Shown: positions 46,165 through 55,535 of the stretch, in pieces
How the letters are laid out: each line of letters starts with the position of its first letter
How positions within the stretch are numbered: position 1 is the stretch's first letter
Assembly (NCBI GenBank): GCA_024235255.1
Contig: JACKMT010000003.1
Location: forward strand, 1 to 64,000
DNA length: 64,000 bases
Reading direction: 5' to 3'
DNA from: Chromatiaceae bacterium
GTDB lineage: Bacteria; Pseudomonadota; Gammaproteobacteria; Chromatiales; Chromatiaceae
The notes under the pieces: generated by a model
What the model was told of the DNA's origin: nothing
Database searches by the model: none
What the model saw: the letters and a program-made list of their open reading frames with translations, nothing else
Position numbers and translations under genes: made by a program

Positions 46165-46853
46165 TGGCTCTTGAGATGAATGCACCGCTTATACTGATTG
46201 TCGAGGATGAACCGAAACTTGCTGGAGTGCTGCAGGATTATTTGCTTCAGTCGGGGTTTCGCACCCATCATCTGCAGCGTGGTGACGAGGTGATACCCGA
46301 GGTGCGCCGGCAGCCTCCGGATCTGATTTTGTTGGATTTGATGCTGCCCGGACGTGACGGTATGGCAGTATGCCGGGAGCTGCGGCAGTTTTCCAACATC
46401 CCCGTAATAATGACCACTGCAAGAGTAGAGGAGATCGACCGGCTGTTGGGTTTGGAGCTCGGTGCCGATGACTATGTCTGCAAACCTTATAGCCCGAAAG
46501 AGGTGGTGGCAAGAGTAAAGGCAATATTGCGGCGGCTCGATGTGCGTCTGAGCGATCAGTCGCAGCAGCCGGATCTGCAAGTCGATATCACCCGCTACCA
46601 GGCGTCGCTGGATGGCCAACAGCTGGATCTGACCCCGGTTGAGATGCGCTTGTTGCATGCACTGCTGCAGCAGCCGGGTCGAATATTATCCCGCGACCAA
46701 CTGATGGATCGGCTTTACACCGATAATCGGCTGGTTACCGACCGTACAGTGGATACCCATGTAAAAAATCTCCGGCGGAAGCTGGACGCCTGTCTACCGA
46801 ATCGGGAATTGATCCGATCCGTATACGGGGTAGGTTACAGGCTTGATCTGTGA
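46164..46853 (+). CDS. OmpR-family response regulator, BaeR-like
   Basis: 229 aa. Receiver domain with acidic pocket VEDE (~13-16), phosphorylated Asp58 (LLDLMLPG) and Lys in CKPYSPKEV. Winged-helix output domain from ~130 (DLTPVEMRLLHALLQQPGRILSRDQLMD; TVDTHVKNLRRKL; VYGVGYRLD). Receives phosphate from the kinase encoded immediately upstream. A Met five codons in is an alternative start. Confidence 0.92.
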   Translation: MALEMNAPLILIVEDEPKLAGVLQDYLLQSGFRTHHLQRGDEVIPEVRRQPPDLILLDLMLPGRDGMAVCRELRQFSNIPVIMTTARVEEIDRLLGLELGADDYVCKPYSPKEVVARVKAILRRLDVRLSDQSQQPDLQVDITRYQASLDGQQLDLTPVEMRLLHALLQQPGRILSRDQLMDRLYTDNRLVTDRTVDTHVKNLRRKLDACLPNRELIRSVYGVGYRLDL

Positions 46854-47188
46854 ACCCGGCTGATGGTGATAACAACCCTGGCTTTAGCCGCTTGGGAGAG
46901 CCGTTTCTGTTCGGCTGGCGACATGTGAGAAAATCCGCTGGGAAAGTGCGCCGCATCCTGACCGGGAATTGGGCGCTCGGTGATAGCTGGGCAAAAAAAA
47001 CTATGCGGATGATCGACTTTGGCAACTCGCAGGAAGTAATCAAGATGCGCTTAGCGATGCTTGGTTATGTTGAATCAGTTCGCAGGAGAATCACATTTGC
47101 TCAAGTACCGCAGGAAAACTGTGCTATTGCGCCTATTCTTGAAATAACCTCCGTCGATATCCGCATAGTGTCAACTAACTTTAGGTAA
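46850..47188 (+). CDS. Doubtful hypothetical protein
   Basis: A 112-codon frame begins with GTG overlapping the stop of the response regulator (GTGA). It has many Arg residues, no recognisable domain and no membrane segment. The coupling position is suggestive, but composition does not look strongly coding. Confidence 0.2.
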   Translation: MNPADGDNNPGFSRLGEPFLFGWRHVRKSAGKVRRILTGNWALGDSWAKKTMRMIDFGNSQEVIKMRLAMLGYVESVRRRITFAQVPQENCAIAPILEITSVDIRIVSTNFR

Positions 47189-47413
47189 AAGATTACGCTT
47201 CGAAAATGGAACAAATGTGGAGAAATCTTGAAGATTGATGATTGATTCCGGCCCGGAGCGAAAAAGGTCCGAAAAGCGGCCGATATCAATCGAGCGGCAT
47301 TCCTATAATCCGGAATTATCCGGTACTTTATGACAACAGTCCAGGATGGTGCAAATTTGCGCAACAGCCACTACCCGGATTGTTTGGACGATGCCTGCAA
47401 ACGCTATCGTGTA

Positions 47414-48157
47414 TCAGATCGGCAGGAATACGAACCGCACCACCTCCTGGATCACATAATTGATGCGCCGGTTGGTCTTGTCCGCGATGAATTCGGCATT
47501 GCCGTCATGAATGGCAATGAGCTTGCCGAACAGGCGTTCGAAGCTGAGGTTTATGACCGGGCCATGCAACGCATTGCTGACAAGAAACAGTTGCTGCTGT
47601 GCATCTCTGTCCTGGGAGAGTTTCCATACCGCGACCTCAATATTTCTGGCGGCGTTGTAAATTCGCTGCGGATCGAGATCGTCAAGCAGAAAAAATTCGG
47701 TCTTGTCTTCATAGGCATTGTCCAACATGCTAGACAGACCATAGACAAATGCCAGCACGCGGTCGCCGGTAAAAGTTGCTTCGAACGCCATCTGCATGCT
47801 ATCGATAGATTTTTTCTGCCGGCATTGTTGTAAAACTGCCGCACGATGCTGCGGCGCAAAAGCCCACTCCACCGCATTTTCGGCACTTTGAAAACCGGCC
47901 GATCGCCAGTACTGCGGGTTCCTCAGGTAGAGTTTTTGCATCAGCTGTCTAAGCAGGCGGGTACTGTTGCGCAGTTGTATTTCAAGGATTTTGTCAATGC
48001 TGCTCTTGACTACGTCGCGCAGACTGAACGAATGGGTCTTGACCGTATTATCCTTCACCGCAGGCTGGCAGCCGCCCAGCAATACCGACAATGCCAACAA
48101 TAGAAACCAATGTCTCTTTGCGCTGAATATTGATGCAACCAGACCGGTTATCTGCAT
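47414..48157 (-). CDS. Hypothetical lipoprotein
   Basis: About 247 aa lipoprotein: signal WFLLLALSVLLGGC with lipobox LLGGC (Cys ~30) and mature part rich in helices (RNSTRLLRQLMQKLYLRNPQYWRS, VLAFVYGLSSMLDNAYEDKTEFFLLDDLDPQRIYNAARNIEVAVWKL, written here in segments). I do not recognise the family by name; related lipoproteins of similar plan occur in gammaproteobacteria. The start at 48157 is chosen to give a sensible signal peptide; the frame is open to 48241. An overlapping plus-strand frame (47330-47833) is rejected as a shadow. Confidence 0.7.
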   Translation of the reverse strand: MQITGLVASIFSAKRHWFLLLALSVLLGGCQPAVKDNTVKTHSFSLRDVVKSSIDKILEIQLRNSTRLLRQLMQKLYLRNPQYWRSAGFQSAENAVEWAFAPQHRAAVLQQCRQKKSIDSMQMAFEATFTGDRVLAFVYGLSSMLDNAYEDKTEFFLLDDLDPQRIYNAARNIEVAVWKLSQDRDAQQQLFLVSNALHGPVINLSFERLFGKLIAIHDGNAEFIADKTNRRINYVIQEVVRFVFLPI

Positions 48158-48274
48158 TGATCGCTGGACCTTGTTTTCGAAAGCAAAAGTCAACTGTGTA
48201 AGCGTTGGATGAGAACAGGATGGTTTATCCCTGACTGTCAATCCCCGGTTAATACTAAGGAAAGTCTGATCAAT

Positions 48275-48343
48275 CCGTCATTCCGGCGAAGGCCGGAATC
48301 CAGGTGCTTGATTTTCCTGGATCCCGGCAGACGCCGGGATGAC
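48275..48343. repeat. Dispersed repeat with CATTCCGGCGAAGGCCGGAATCC hairpin (short form)
   Basis: Two hairpins back to back: ATTCCGGCGAAGGCCGGAAT and ATCCCGGCAGACGCCGGGAT, bordered by GTCATTCC and GGATGAC. This is a very common proteobacterial dispersed repeat. It sits in the gap between the lipoprotein and YjbQ genes. Confidence 0.85.
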
Positions 48344-48574
48344 GAAATTAGAATTAATCAGAGGTTCCCTGAGCGCATAATATCAGCATTGTCTTTACCG
48401 GCGATCCGCTAATTTCCGCGGGTATGAAATACGTGAAAAGTATCCGCCGTTCTGGATATACGTTCAGCGGTAGTCTGCTGCCGACCGCAACCGAAACAGC
48501 ACTTGATATAATCGGACGGTACCGCATAATTTCTTACTGCTGATCAGCGCGGCGCAGATCACGGGCGGGGAGCG

Positions 48575-48982
48575 ATGCGGGAAACCATCACACTGAAAAC
48601 AGGGCAGCGGGAAGTGCTGGTGGATATCACGCCCGAAGTGAAGGCGGTGGTCGCCCGCAGTGGCATCCGCAACGGCCTGGTGAATCTGTACGCACAAGGT
48701 GCGACCGCGGCCATCATGATTCAGGAAAACTGGGACGACAGCGTACAGACCGATGTCATAAACCTGCTGCGCAAGCTTGCTCCGAATGGTGTCTGGCTGC
48801 ACGATGCGCAGGACGGCAACGGCGATGCGCACCTGAAGTCCGGCCTGGTCGGGCCGTCGGAAACTGTACCGCTGATCGACGGCCAGCTCGGCTTGTCGAC
48901 CTGGCAGAACATCTTCTTCTGCGAATTCGACGGTCCACGCAGCAACCGGCGTATCGTCTGCACTATCCTCGCCGATGAGTGA
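48575..48982 (+). CDS. yjbQ: YjbQ/UPF0047 family protein
   Basis: 135 aa. Family marks: NGLVNLYAQGATAAIMIQENWDD, HDAQDGNGDAHLKSGLVGPSETVPL and LGLSTWQNIFFCEFDGPR. The family contains a conserved metal site of His/Asp/Glu and has weak thiamine-phosphate synthase activity when overproduced; the true function is open. GGGGAG ribosome binding site ahead of the ATG. Convergent with the transporter gene downstream. Confidence 0.93.
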   Translation: MRETITLKTGQREVLVDITPEVKAVVARSGIRNGLVNLYAQGATAAIMIQENWDDSVQTDVINLLRKLAPNGVWLHDAQDGNGDAHLKSGLVGPSETVPLIDGQLGLSTWQNIFFCEFDGPRSNRRIVCTILADE

Positions 48983-49006
48983 TCCAGGTGCGACTGTTGT
49001 GGTTCG

Positions 49007-50239
49007 TTAGATCAGCAGCCATACCGACAGTATCGCCAGCGACAGCAGGGTGACCGGTACGCCGGCTCTGGCATATTCCAGAAATCCGATCCGCACACCG
49101 AGCGGTGCCACCTGTTCGGCGACGATGAGGTTGGCGATGCTGCCGATCAACAGCAGATTTCCGGCAAAAGTGCTCGCCATGGCCAGTACATACCAGAGCT
49201 TGGGGTGTGCCGGGTCGAGGGTCTGGGCGAGCAGCATGGTGGCGGGCACATTGCTGACCAGGTTGCTCAGCAGCGCGGTTACAAATGTGAGTACCTGTCC
49301 GTTGGCGAGATCGACGCTGTGGGCCGCCAGCCAGTGGATGACCTGTTCTGGCGCATCTGTGCTGCGGAATATCCCCACGACGATGAACAGCGCGGCAAAC
49401 AGCGTCAGCAGATGCCAATCGATCAGTCCGAGAATCGAGCGGGTGTGCATCCGGCGCGACAGCAGCAGCAATGCGGCCAGTGACAGCGCCACCTTATCAC
49501 GCGGCAGGTCGGTGAAGAACAGCGCGACCAGGATGGCGAGCAGAATCAGTCCTTTGCCGGTCTGCCAAGCGTCGAATATCGGGTCTGCATTGTTGGCAGC
49601 TAATCTTGCGGACCGCTCCGTGCCGGGCAGATCGCCAAGCACGCGCCGGTAGAGCAGTTGCAGGATCACCCAGGCGCCGGCCAGTGAGATGAGCGTCGGC
49701 AGCAGACTCCAGGAGAGATAGTCGGCAAAGTCCAGTCCGCCGAGCTGCCCGATCAGCATATTCTGCGGATTTCCGATCAGCGTGGTGGCCGAACCGATAT
49801 TGGCCGCCATAGCCAGACCCAGCAGATGCGGCATCGGGGAGATACCCGCGCCAAGACAGGCGCGAGCGATGACGGGCGCAAAGGCCAAACAAATGATGTC
49901 ATTCGCCAACAGCGATGAAAGCAGTGCGCTGGCAGCCATCTGCCATGCGAGAAAACGGGAAGGGTGCGCCAGCAGCAGCGTAAGCCGCCAGGCAACCTGG
50001 GTATATAATCCGCCGAGCCGCAGCTGGGCCGAGAAAACCATCAGGGCATACAGCAGGATCAGCGTATGAAGATCGATCAGTGAACCTGCTTCAGCAAACG
50101 GCATGCCGGACAGTTCCAGCATGCCGATGGCGCCCAGCAGCGCCACCCCGGTGCGGTCAATCGCCAGACCGGGGATGCGTCCCAGCGCGATACCGAAGTA
50201 GACGCAGACGAAGAGAGCAACGAGGAGAGTGGACGTCAT
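49007..50239 (-). CDS. SLC13/ArsB-like ion transporter
   Basis: 410 aa, about eleven membrane helices. The two half-repeats of the CitM/ArsB superfamily are visible with SSLLANDIICLAFAPVI and NIGSATTLIGNPQNM in the first half and LLSNLVSNVPATMLLA and GNLLLIGSIANLIVAE in the second. Substrate may be arsenite, a divalent anion or sodium/proton; no arsenic genes adjoin. ATG at 50239. It stands alone. Confidence 0.87.
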   Translation of the reverse strand: MTSTLLVALFVCVYFGIALGRIPGLAIDRTGVALLGAIGMLELSGMPFAEAGSLIDLHTLILLYALMVFSAQLRLGGLYTQVAWRLTLLLAHPSRFLAWQMAASALLSSLLANDIICLAFAPVIARACLGAGISPMPHLLGLAMAANIGSATTLIGNPQNMLIGQLGGLDFADYLSWSLLPTLISLAGAWVILQLLYRRVLGDLPGTERSARLAANNADPIFDAWQTGKGLILLAILVALFFTDLPRDKVALSLAALLLLSRRMHTRSILGLIDWHLLTLFAALFIVVGIFRSTDAPEQVIHWLAAHSVDLANGQVLTFVTALLSNLVSNVPATMLLAQTLDPAHPKLWYVLAMASTFAGNLLLIGSIANLIVAEQVAPLGVRIGFLEYARAGVPVTLLSLAILSVWLLI

Positions 50240-50563
50240 GCGGGCTGCTCAAACCGCGCCTGCCGGTGCATGCTGTGCGGTTGGATGCCACTAAACCGCC
50301 ATACGCAACCCCTGCACCGGGCCCGCGGGAGTATGCGGTGGACAGGCAGGATGACCGCAACACCTTCAATCGCCTTCATTCTTGTTGCTGTAACTTTGCA
50401 GAAATGACCTATAAGCCGTGTTGGGAAAGAGTATTGTCCAAACCTTTGCATGCGACGGTAATTAAGGAATTACCTAATCGTGTTGCGGCTCGCTAATGCA
50501 GTATCAGCTTGACTTATTGAAGTAGGGCAGCGGCTGGCCGAGCGCACCGCTGCCCATAGTCGA
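50240..50563. other. Intergenic region with a GC hairpin
   Basis: Lies between the transporter gene and the end of the phosphoribulokinase gene. The only structure is the hairpin GGGCAGCGG/CCGCTGCCC at about 50525-50555, next to the phosphoribulokinase stop; it lacks a T run, so terminator status is uncertain. Confidence 0.4.
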
Positions 50564-51442
50564 TCACCGACGGATATGTTCGATAATACCGAGTGTGCTC
50601 AGCATGTCGAGCATGACCATCTCCATCGCCATGCCCATCTTCCCCCCCGGCACCACGATGATGTTCTGCCTTGACATCCAAGAACCGGCCAGCCGCTCAA
50701 GGTAGTAGCCAAAGTCGATATTCCAATTACGGGGACGGGCAAAGCGGATCACTACCAGGCTCTCGTCCGGCGTCGGGATGTCCCGCGCCATGAAGGGATG
50801 TGAGGTATCGACCACGGGAACCCGCTGAAAATTGATATCGGTCCGCGCAAACTGAGGCGTGATATAGTTAACGTAGTCGTACATCCGCCGCAGAATGGTG
50901 TCGGTGACCGCTTCCACTTCATGGCCGCGTTCGGCCGAGTCCCGGTGGATCTTCTGTATCCATTCAAGGTTCACGCTTGGCGTTACCCCCACCTTCAGGT
51001 CCGCATACTTGGAGAGGTCCACGGTATCGGTCTTGATGCAACCGTGCAGCCCCTCGTAAAACAGCAGGTCGGTACCGGGAGGTACGTCCTGCCACTCGGT
51101 GAAATTGCCCGGCTCAACGCCATGCAGCTCCTGTTCCTCTTGACTGTGGACGTAGTAGCGTTGACGGCACATCCCCGTTTCACTGTAACTTTTGAAACAC
51201 TGCTCCAGCTCTTCAAACAGATTGGCTTCCGGGCCAAAATGGCTGAAGGTGCGCGCGGCCTTGTCTGCTTTCTTGATCTGTTTTCGCATCTCCACCCGAC
51301 TGTACTTGTGGTAGCTGTCGCCCTCGATCACTAACGCCTTGAGACCTTCGCGGCTGAAAATATGCTGAAACGCCTGTTTCACCGTTGAGGTCCCGGCGCC
51401 TGAGGAGCCGGTAACCACGATGAGTGGGTGTTTTTTGGACAT
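50564..51442 (-). CDS. prkB: Phosphoribulokinase
   Basis: 292 aa proteobacterial (class I) phosphoribulokinase, converting ribulose-5-phosphate to ribulose-1,5-bisphosphate in the Calvin cycle. P-loop GSSGAGTS at 12-19, EGDSYHKYSRVEM, HFGPEANLF, FYEGLHGC and VVPGGKMGMAMEM are all typical. GGGAGG lies before the ATG at 51442; an upstream Met at 51478 is less likely. No RuBisCO or other cbb gene is adjacent. It is key evidence for autotrophy. Confidence 0.96.
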   Translation of the reverse strand: MSKKHPLIVVTGSSGAGTSTVKQAFQHIFSREGLKALVIEGDSYHKYSRVEMRKQIKKADKAARTFSHFGPEANLFEELEQCFKSYSETGMCRQRYYVHSQEEQELHGVEPGNFTEWQDVPPGTDLLFYEGLHGCIKTDTVDLSKYADLKVGVTPSVNLEWIQKIHRDSAERGHEVEAVTDTILRRMYDYVNYITPQFARTDINFQRVPVVDTSHPFMARDIPTPDESLVVIRFARPRNWNIDFGYYLERLAGSWMSRQNIIVVPGGKMGMAMEMVMLDMLSTLGIIEHIRR

Positions 51443-51673
51443 TGATACCTCCCTTATGCAGGTTTGGTCCTGCGTCATTGTATTGGTAAAGCTGTTGAGT
51501 CTCTCCCGAAGCCCGGCTGAATTGACCGCCTTGCATCGATTTTTCTGCTGCTCCGGCTTAGTGTAGATACATTGCGCCGAAAATCGATAGAATTTCGCTG
51601 AATCATCATATACTAATATAAAGTGATTTGTCTCCTCTAAATAGATCCTCCTGATCAGCGTTGTTGAATGGGA

Positions 51674-51992
51674 TTAGTCAGTGCCGCCCACAGCGAGCCT
51701 GGGCATTTTGCATTCAGGATCGTCCATATCCAGACCACCCGCCCAGTAGCTCGCCACATTGCCCACCCGGGCCGCTGGCGCCGCGCTTAGTCGGTCTGCG
51801 CATGCCTGTATCATCCAGAAGCAGCCCAGCACATTGGTGGCCGAACTGGAGTTCGATCCCTTCAGCGGTCTCCCTCCGTCGGCGTACGGCTGTGGCGGCG
51901 TTGTTGATCAGCAGGCCGAGCGGCCTTGGGATCGCCGCGGCGAGTGCCTGGATCGACTTTTTACGCGAGAGGTCAGCCAGCATATATTTCAA
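51674..51992 (-). pseudogene. Frameshifted short-chain dehydrogenase relic
   Basis: The minus strand reads MLADLSRKKSIQALAAAIPRPLGLLINNAA, with the SDR strand-4 motif NNAA, and then after a frameshift near 51845 continues as TNVLGCFWMIQACADRL and ARVGNVASYWAGGLDMDDPEC to a stop. The cofactor-binding N-terminus and the catalytic Tyr-Lys part are missing. Not functional. Confidence 0.75.
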
Positions 51993-52466
51993 CCGTGCGC
52001 CGCAATCTGGTGTTTCCGCTGCGCATGATGAAGCTTCCCCGGCCGGAGATTACCGCGCAGGTTGAACGCACCGCGCAATTATTGAGCCTTTCTGAACTGC
52101 TGTACCTCTTTACCGAGGCGGGCGATGGCATTGTTTGACAGCAGTGGACGGCAACAACAACCAATGCCGAAACAACACGATTTCTAGGGCGATCTGTATT
52201 AAAATTCAACGCAAAGGAGTGTATGACGCTTACCTGAAAAGCTGGTAAATCACTGTCCCGTCAAGCCTCAGGAACTCCCTCAACAACATGCAGTGAAGTG
52301 TGAAAACCAATCGTTCCCATGAACACAATCAAGGAGGCGATGGACTTGGGTTGCCGCCACTGCTAATGGGGCAAGGCTGTGCACCCGGATTGGCGCTACA
52401 CACACCTCGGCTTTACCCGTCAGTACGCCTGAAAACGGCGGCTGATAATTGGAGTACCGCACTGGG
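51993..52466. other. Gene-free stretch
   Basis: No gene recognised between the SDR relic and the glycosyltransferase. A minus-strand frame at 52280-52522 has no supporting signals. The segment may be further debris of the same deletion event. Confidence 0.35.
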
Positions 52467-53975
52467 ATGAAGTTAGTGCAAGAATATTTTTTCGGATCAC
52501 TCATTAGATTCGGCACCCCCAAGCTTGCGATTCTGCTGGTGGTTTTATGTTATGTCTTCCCATTTCAGGGTGCGCGGGGGATTTACGAATCTACCGAAGG
52601 GCGATATTCCGATGTAGCCTATACCATGCTTGCAAGCGGAGATTGGGTTCATCCCAAGCTTCATTCGGAGCAACCACACTGGACCAAACCTCCCCTCTAT
52701 TACTGGGCAACCGCTGCCAGCTTAAAGCTGTTTGGTAAAAATGCTTTTGCGATGCGCTTTCCCAATGCGTTGGCGTATTTGTTGACCCTGGTTTTGGTTG
52801 GCTTTATGGGGCGAATCTTTACCCCAAAACATCCCTGGTTATCTGCCTTGATCTTTGGCACCTGCCTGTTTCCCATCGCCGCTTCAAATGCCATCTCCAC
52901 CGACGGAATGCTTACTCTGTTTGAAACAGCAGCGATGGCCTGTTTCGCCATGCTCTGCTTGGGCAAGATGGACAAAGCAAACCGGCTGCTCTGGTCGATG
53001 GCTGGTAGTGTTCTTTTGGGATTGGCTTTCTTAACCAAAGGCCCACCCGCCTTGCTCCCCCTTCTGGGAATTTTGATTTTTCTCATCATTGACAAGGACC
53101 TTCGCACCAATTTTCACTGGCAGAGTTTTGTCATCGGGTTAATCCTGTTTGTTATGGTTGGCGGCTCCTGGTTCTTTTATGTGATTAACGAAAACCCAGA
53201 TCTACTGAACTATTTTTTAAAACATGAGGTGGTAAATCGTGTTGCGACCGCGGAGCACAAACGGAATGCTGGTCCGTTTGGCGGATTCATCGTTTACCTG
53301 CCGACGCTGATCATCGGCACCCTTCCCTGGAGCAAGGCTGTATTTTCCGGGATTTATAAAAATGCCAAACAGGCCATTCTGTTTGCACGGAAAAAAGGGT
53401 CACTGCCAGAAAAGGAAGACTTGTTCCTGTTGTGCTGGATATTGATTCCATTAATGGTTTTTTTTCTGGCCAAATCGCGGTTGCCGCTCTACATTCTGCC
53501 GTTGTTTATACCGCTCGCGTTGATAGCTGCAAGAAACATTTCGGTAGAAATCTTCCACAGGACCAAAGTTCTAATTCTGCTCTTCTTACTGATTGCCGCT
53601 ATGATTTTATTGCGTGCAACAGTCGGTTTTGTACAACTCAATCAGGACAGCCGGGTGCTTGCCGATCAACTGGACAACATCACGCAGAGAGATTATACCG
53701 AGGTGGTATTTGTGGATACCCGGCCCCACTATGGCTTATCCATATACTTGGACGTTCCCATTGAACAGATTGATTTTCGAGACCATTACGACGGCTTCGT
53801 GCCATTGGAGACGTTGGAGGCAGAGCTACGCGTGAATGGGCAAAACAGAATCTGGATGGTAGCTGAAAACGACAGCGAGGGATTCGTCAGTTATCTGAAA
53901 GAAAAAGGCATAAACGTAAAACTGCTTGGCTGGGTTAAGGGGATGAAAAAATTTGGGGTCTATCGATTTGACTAA
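52467..53975 (+). CDS. ArnT/PMT-like GT-C glycosyltransferase
   Basis: 502 aa membrane protein with about eleven helices. The first periplasmic loop carries the acidic motif YESTEGRYSDVAYTM and HWTKPPLYYW, typical of PMT_2/ArnT enzymes that move a sugar from a polyprenyl-phosphate donor to lipid A or glycan. FLTKGPPALLPLL and FFLAKSRLPLYILPLFIPLAL are further family-like segments. The C-terminal ~110 residues form a soluble periplasmic domain. Start at the second Met (52467). No arn genes adjoin, so the sugar is unknown. Confidence 0.87.
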   Translation: MKLVQEYFFGSLIRFGTPKLAILLVVLCYVFPFQGARGIYESTEGRYSDVAYTMLASGDWVHPKLHSEQPHWTKPPLYYWATAASLKLFGKNAFAMRFPNALAYLLTLVLVGFMGRIFTPKHPWLSALIFGTCLFPIAASNAISTDGMLTLFETAAMACFAMLCLGKMDKANRLLWSMAGSVLLGLAFLTKGPPALLPLLGILIFLIIDKDLRTNFHWQSFVIGLILFVMVGGSWFFYVINENPDLLNYFLKHEVVNRVATAEHKRNAGPFGGFIVYLPTLIIGTLPWSKAVFSGIYKNAKQAILFARKKGSLPEKEDLFLLCWILIPLMVFFLAKSRLPLYILPLFIPLALIAARNISVEIFHRTKVLILLFLLIAAMILLRATVGFVQLNQDSRVLADQLDNITQRDYTEVVFVDTRPHYGLSIYLDVPIEQIDFRDHYDGFVPLETLEAELRVNGQNRIWMVAENDSEGFVSYLKEKGINVKLLGWVKGMKKFGVYRFD

Positions 53976-54356
53976 ACAGGACATGACGAATTGACCCACT
54001 CTGACCTCGCGATTGCGGGCTGGGAGTCGGTGTCGATCGAGGAATCTAACGGCAGCAAACCCGCAATATTGTTGTGACGTGGAGTGCCACAAAACACAAA
54101 GCCTGCAACCTTCAAAATAATAAACAAGCTGATAATCGAAAGAGCTGGATTTCTCGGACAGCTTGGTTAATTCAGCACGGGCAATAATGTAACCCCCAAA
54201 CCTTACTGGAGTTACATTTTATTGTGGGAAAATGCGACGGTGTTGCGGGTTATACCGGATTACCCCTAGCACGATGCGCTCAGGGGTATCCGATGAGTGA
54301 AAAAGACCAGGTCTGCGACAAAGGCTGCAATCAAACAGTCCCTCGAACTCCACAGA
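53976..54356. other. Intergenic region with hairpin
   Basis: Convergent genes end here. The imperfect palindrome GGATTACCCCT/AGGGGTATCC (54259-54293) could mark the 3' end of either transcript. Nothing else recognised. Confidence 0.4.
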
Positions 54357-54689
54357 TTACTCGGGGACCCGCGCCGGCGCTGGCTGCGACTGTTGCACAC
54401 CATATCCCGGGGTGCCGTAGCCGTAAGGCCCATAACCATAACCACCCCAGCCAGGTCCATAACCCCAGCCAGGTCCATAACCCCAACCCGGCCCATAACC
54501 CCGATAGCCGTAGTTGCGATCATAGTAGTAATCATCGTCATAATAACGGCGGTCGCTGTTGTTGCCAAACCACCGTGAAGGGTTGAACATATTCATCATG
54601 TTCCCTGCGCCGGCATCCTCGACGTAGGTCAGATTGGCGCACCCCAATGTTGCCAGGGCAGTAAAGAAAACAATTGTCTTTTTGTTCAC
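54357..54689 (-). CDS. Gly/Tyr-rich sulfur-globule-like lipoprotein
   Basis: 110 aa, GTG start with GAGGTGAG upstream. Signal with lipobox ATLGC, then MNMFNPSRWFG, an Asp/Tyr-rich stretch (RRYYDDDYYYD) and a Tyr-Gly-Pro-Trp repeat (GYGPGWGYGPGW). The NPS-WFG segment plus Tyr/Gly repeats is like sulfur globule family proteins of Chromatiaceae and related symbionts, which coat sulfur deposits. Lipidation is unusual for SgpA/B. Downstream of, and co-directional with, the 52-residue repeat protein. Confidence 0.72.
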   Translation of the reverse strand: MNKKTIVFFTALATLGCANLTYVEDAGAGNMMNMFNPSRWFGNNSDRRYYDDDYYYDRNYGYRGYGPGWGYGPGWGYGPGWGGYGYGPYGYGTPGYGVQQSQPAPARVPE

Positions 54690-54854
54690 AGCCAGCTCAC
54701 CTCATTTTTCAATTAATCACAAATAGTCCGTCTGGACACCCTAACCCGCCGGCGAAATCTTCCGCCGGTCGAAGCGCTACCGTCCTTGATTTTATTATTG
54801 CTGAACGTCCAGACATTTCAATTCCACCCCTTTCCGGTATGCAGTCTGCAACAG

Positions 54855-55535
54855 CTACTGCTGGTAACAGTATAGATGGGAGGAGGTGCCAACCGTGCTC
54901 ACGTAAGTGACGAGACAGGCATAACCGCTGGCCATGTCCAGTATCTTGCGCACCACCAGATCCCCCTCCTTCAGGTAGCTTGCCTGATGGAGACCGCCTC
55001 TGCCATCCGCTTTGGAATCGTAACAATTCACCGAGGGCGAAGTTCCTTCGGTATCCACATATGCGACAAGACAGGTTTTCAAATTTCCCTGGTCCAGGAT
55101 TCTGCGAAGATCCAGATCGCCCTCGCGCAGGTGCCCTGCTTCAACCATGTGATCTTTGGAGTGCTGATTGTTGGCATAGCAGTCCACCGCCGGAGAGGTT
55201 CCCGGCGTGCCCACATAGGCGACAAGACAGGACATATTATTCTTGGTGTCTTCCAGTTTCCGGATCACGATCCGGTCCGCCTTTATATGCCCCACTTGGA
55301 CCAGCCCGGCGCCATATCCTGCGGCCGCAGGATAACAGTGGATAACCGGACTGGTGCCGCTTGTCTTGACATAGAAGGCCAGGCAGGTCTTGTTGCTTCC
55401 CAGGTCGGTGATGTTCCTGACGATGAGATCATGTTCGCTCATCACTCCTGTCTGAACCAGTAATGTGGTCTTATACTCACCCGCAAGTGAAATGAAAGGC
55501 AAACATAATGCCAACAGTGCAATCACATTTTTCAT
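54855..55535 (-). CDS. Secreted protein of four exact 52-residue CX15C repeats
   Basis: 226 aa. After a signal peptide (MKNVIALLALCLPFISLAG) the mature chain is four tandem units. Cysteine pairs fall at 51/67, 103/119, 155/171 and 207/223, giving a strict period of 52. Each unit reads roughly G-L-EGDL-VRKILD, then CLVAYV-T-GTSP-V-CY. The Cys pairs are likely disulfides in the periplasm or outside. I do not recognise a named domain. GGAGGTTATTC lies before the ATG. Nearest neighbour (165 bases downstream, same strand) is the sulfur-globule-like gene, so they may be co-expressed. Confidence 0.8.
   Translation of the reverse strand: MKNVIALLALCLPFISLAGEYKTTLLVQTGVMSEHDLIVRNITDLGSNKTCLAFYVKTSGTSPVIHCYPAAAGYGAGLVQVGHIKADRIVIRKLEDTKNNMSCLVAYVGTPGTSPAVDCYANNQHSKDHMVEAGHLREGDLDLRRILDQGNLKTCLVAYVDTEGTSPSVNCYDSKADGRGGLHQASYLKEGDLVVRKILDMASGYACLVTYVSTVGTSSHLYCYQQ

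Noticed and set aside
47330..47833. 167-codon plus-strand frame
   Set aside because: Overlaps the minus-strand lipoprotein gene, which has a proper signal peptide and lipobox.
54440..54530. Short tandem repeats near 54.5 kb
   Set aside because: Coding repeats of the Tyr/Gly/Trp lipoprotein, not an array of spacers.
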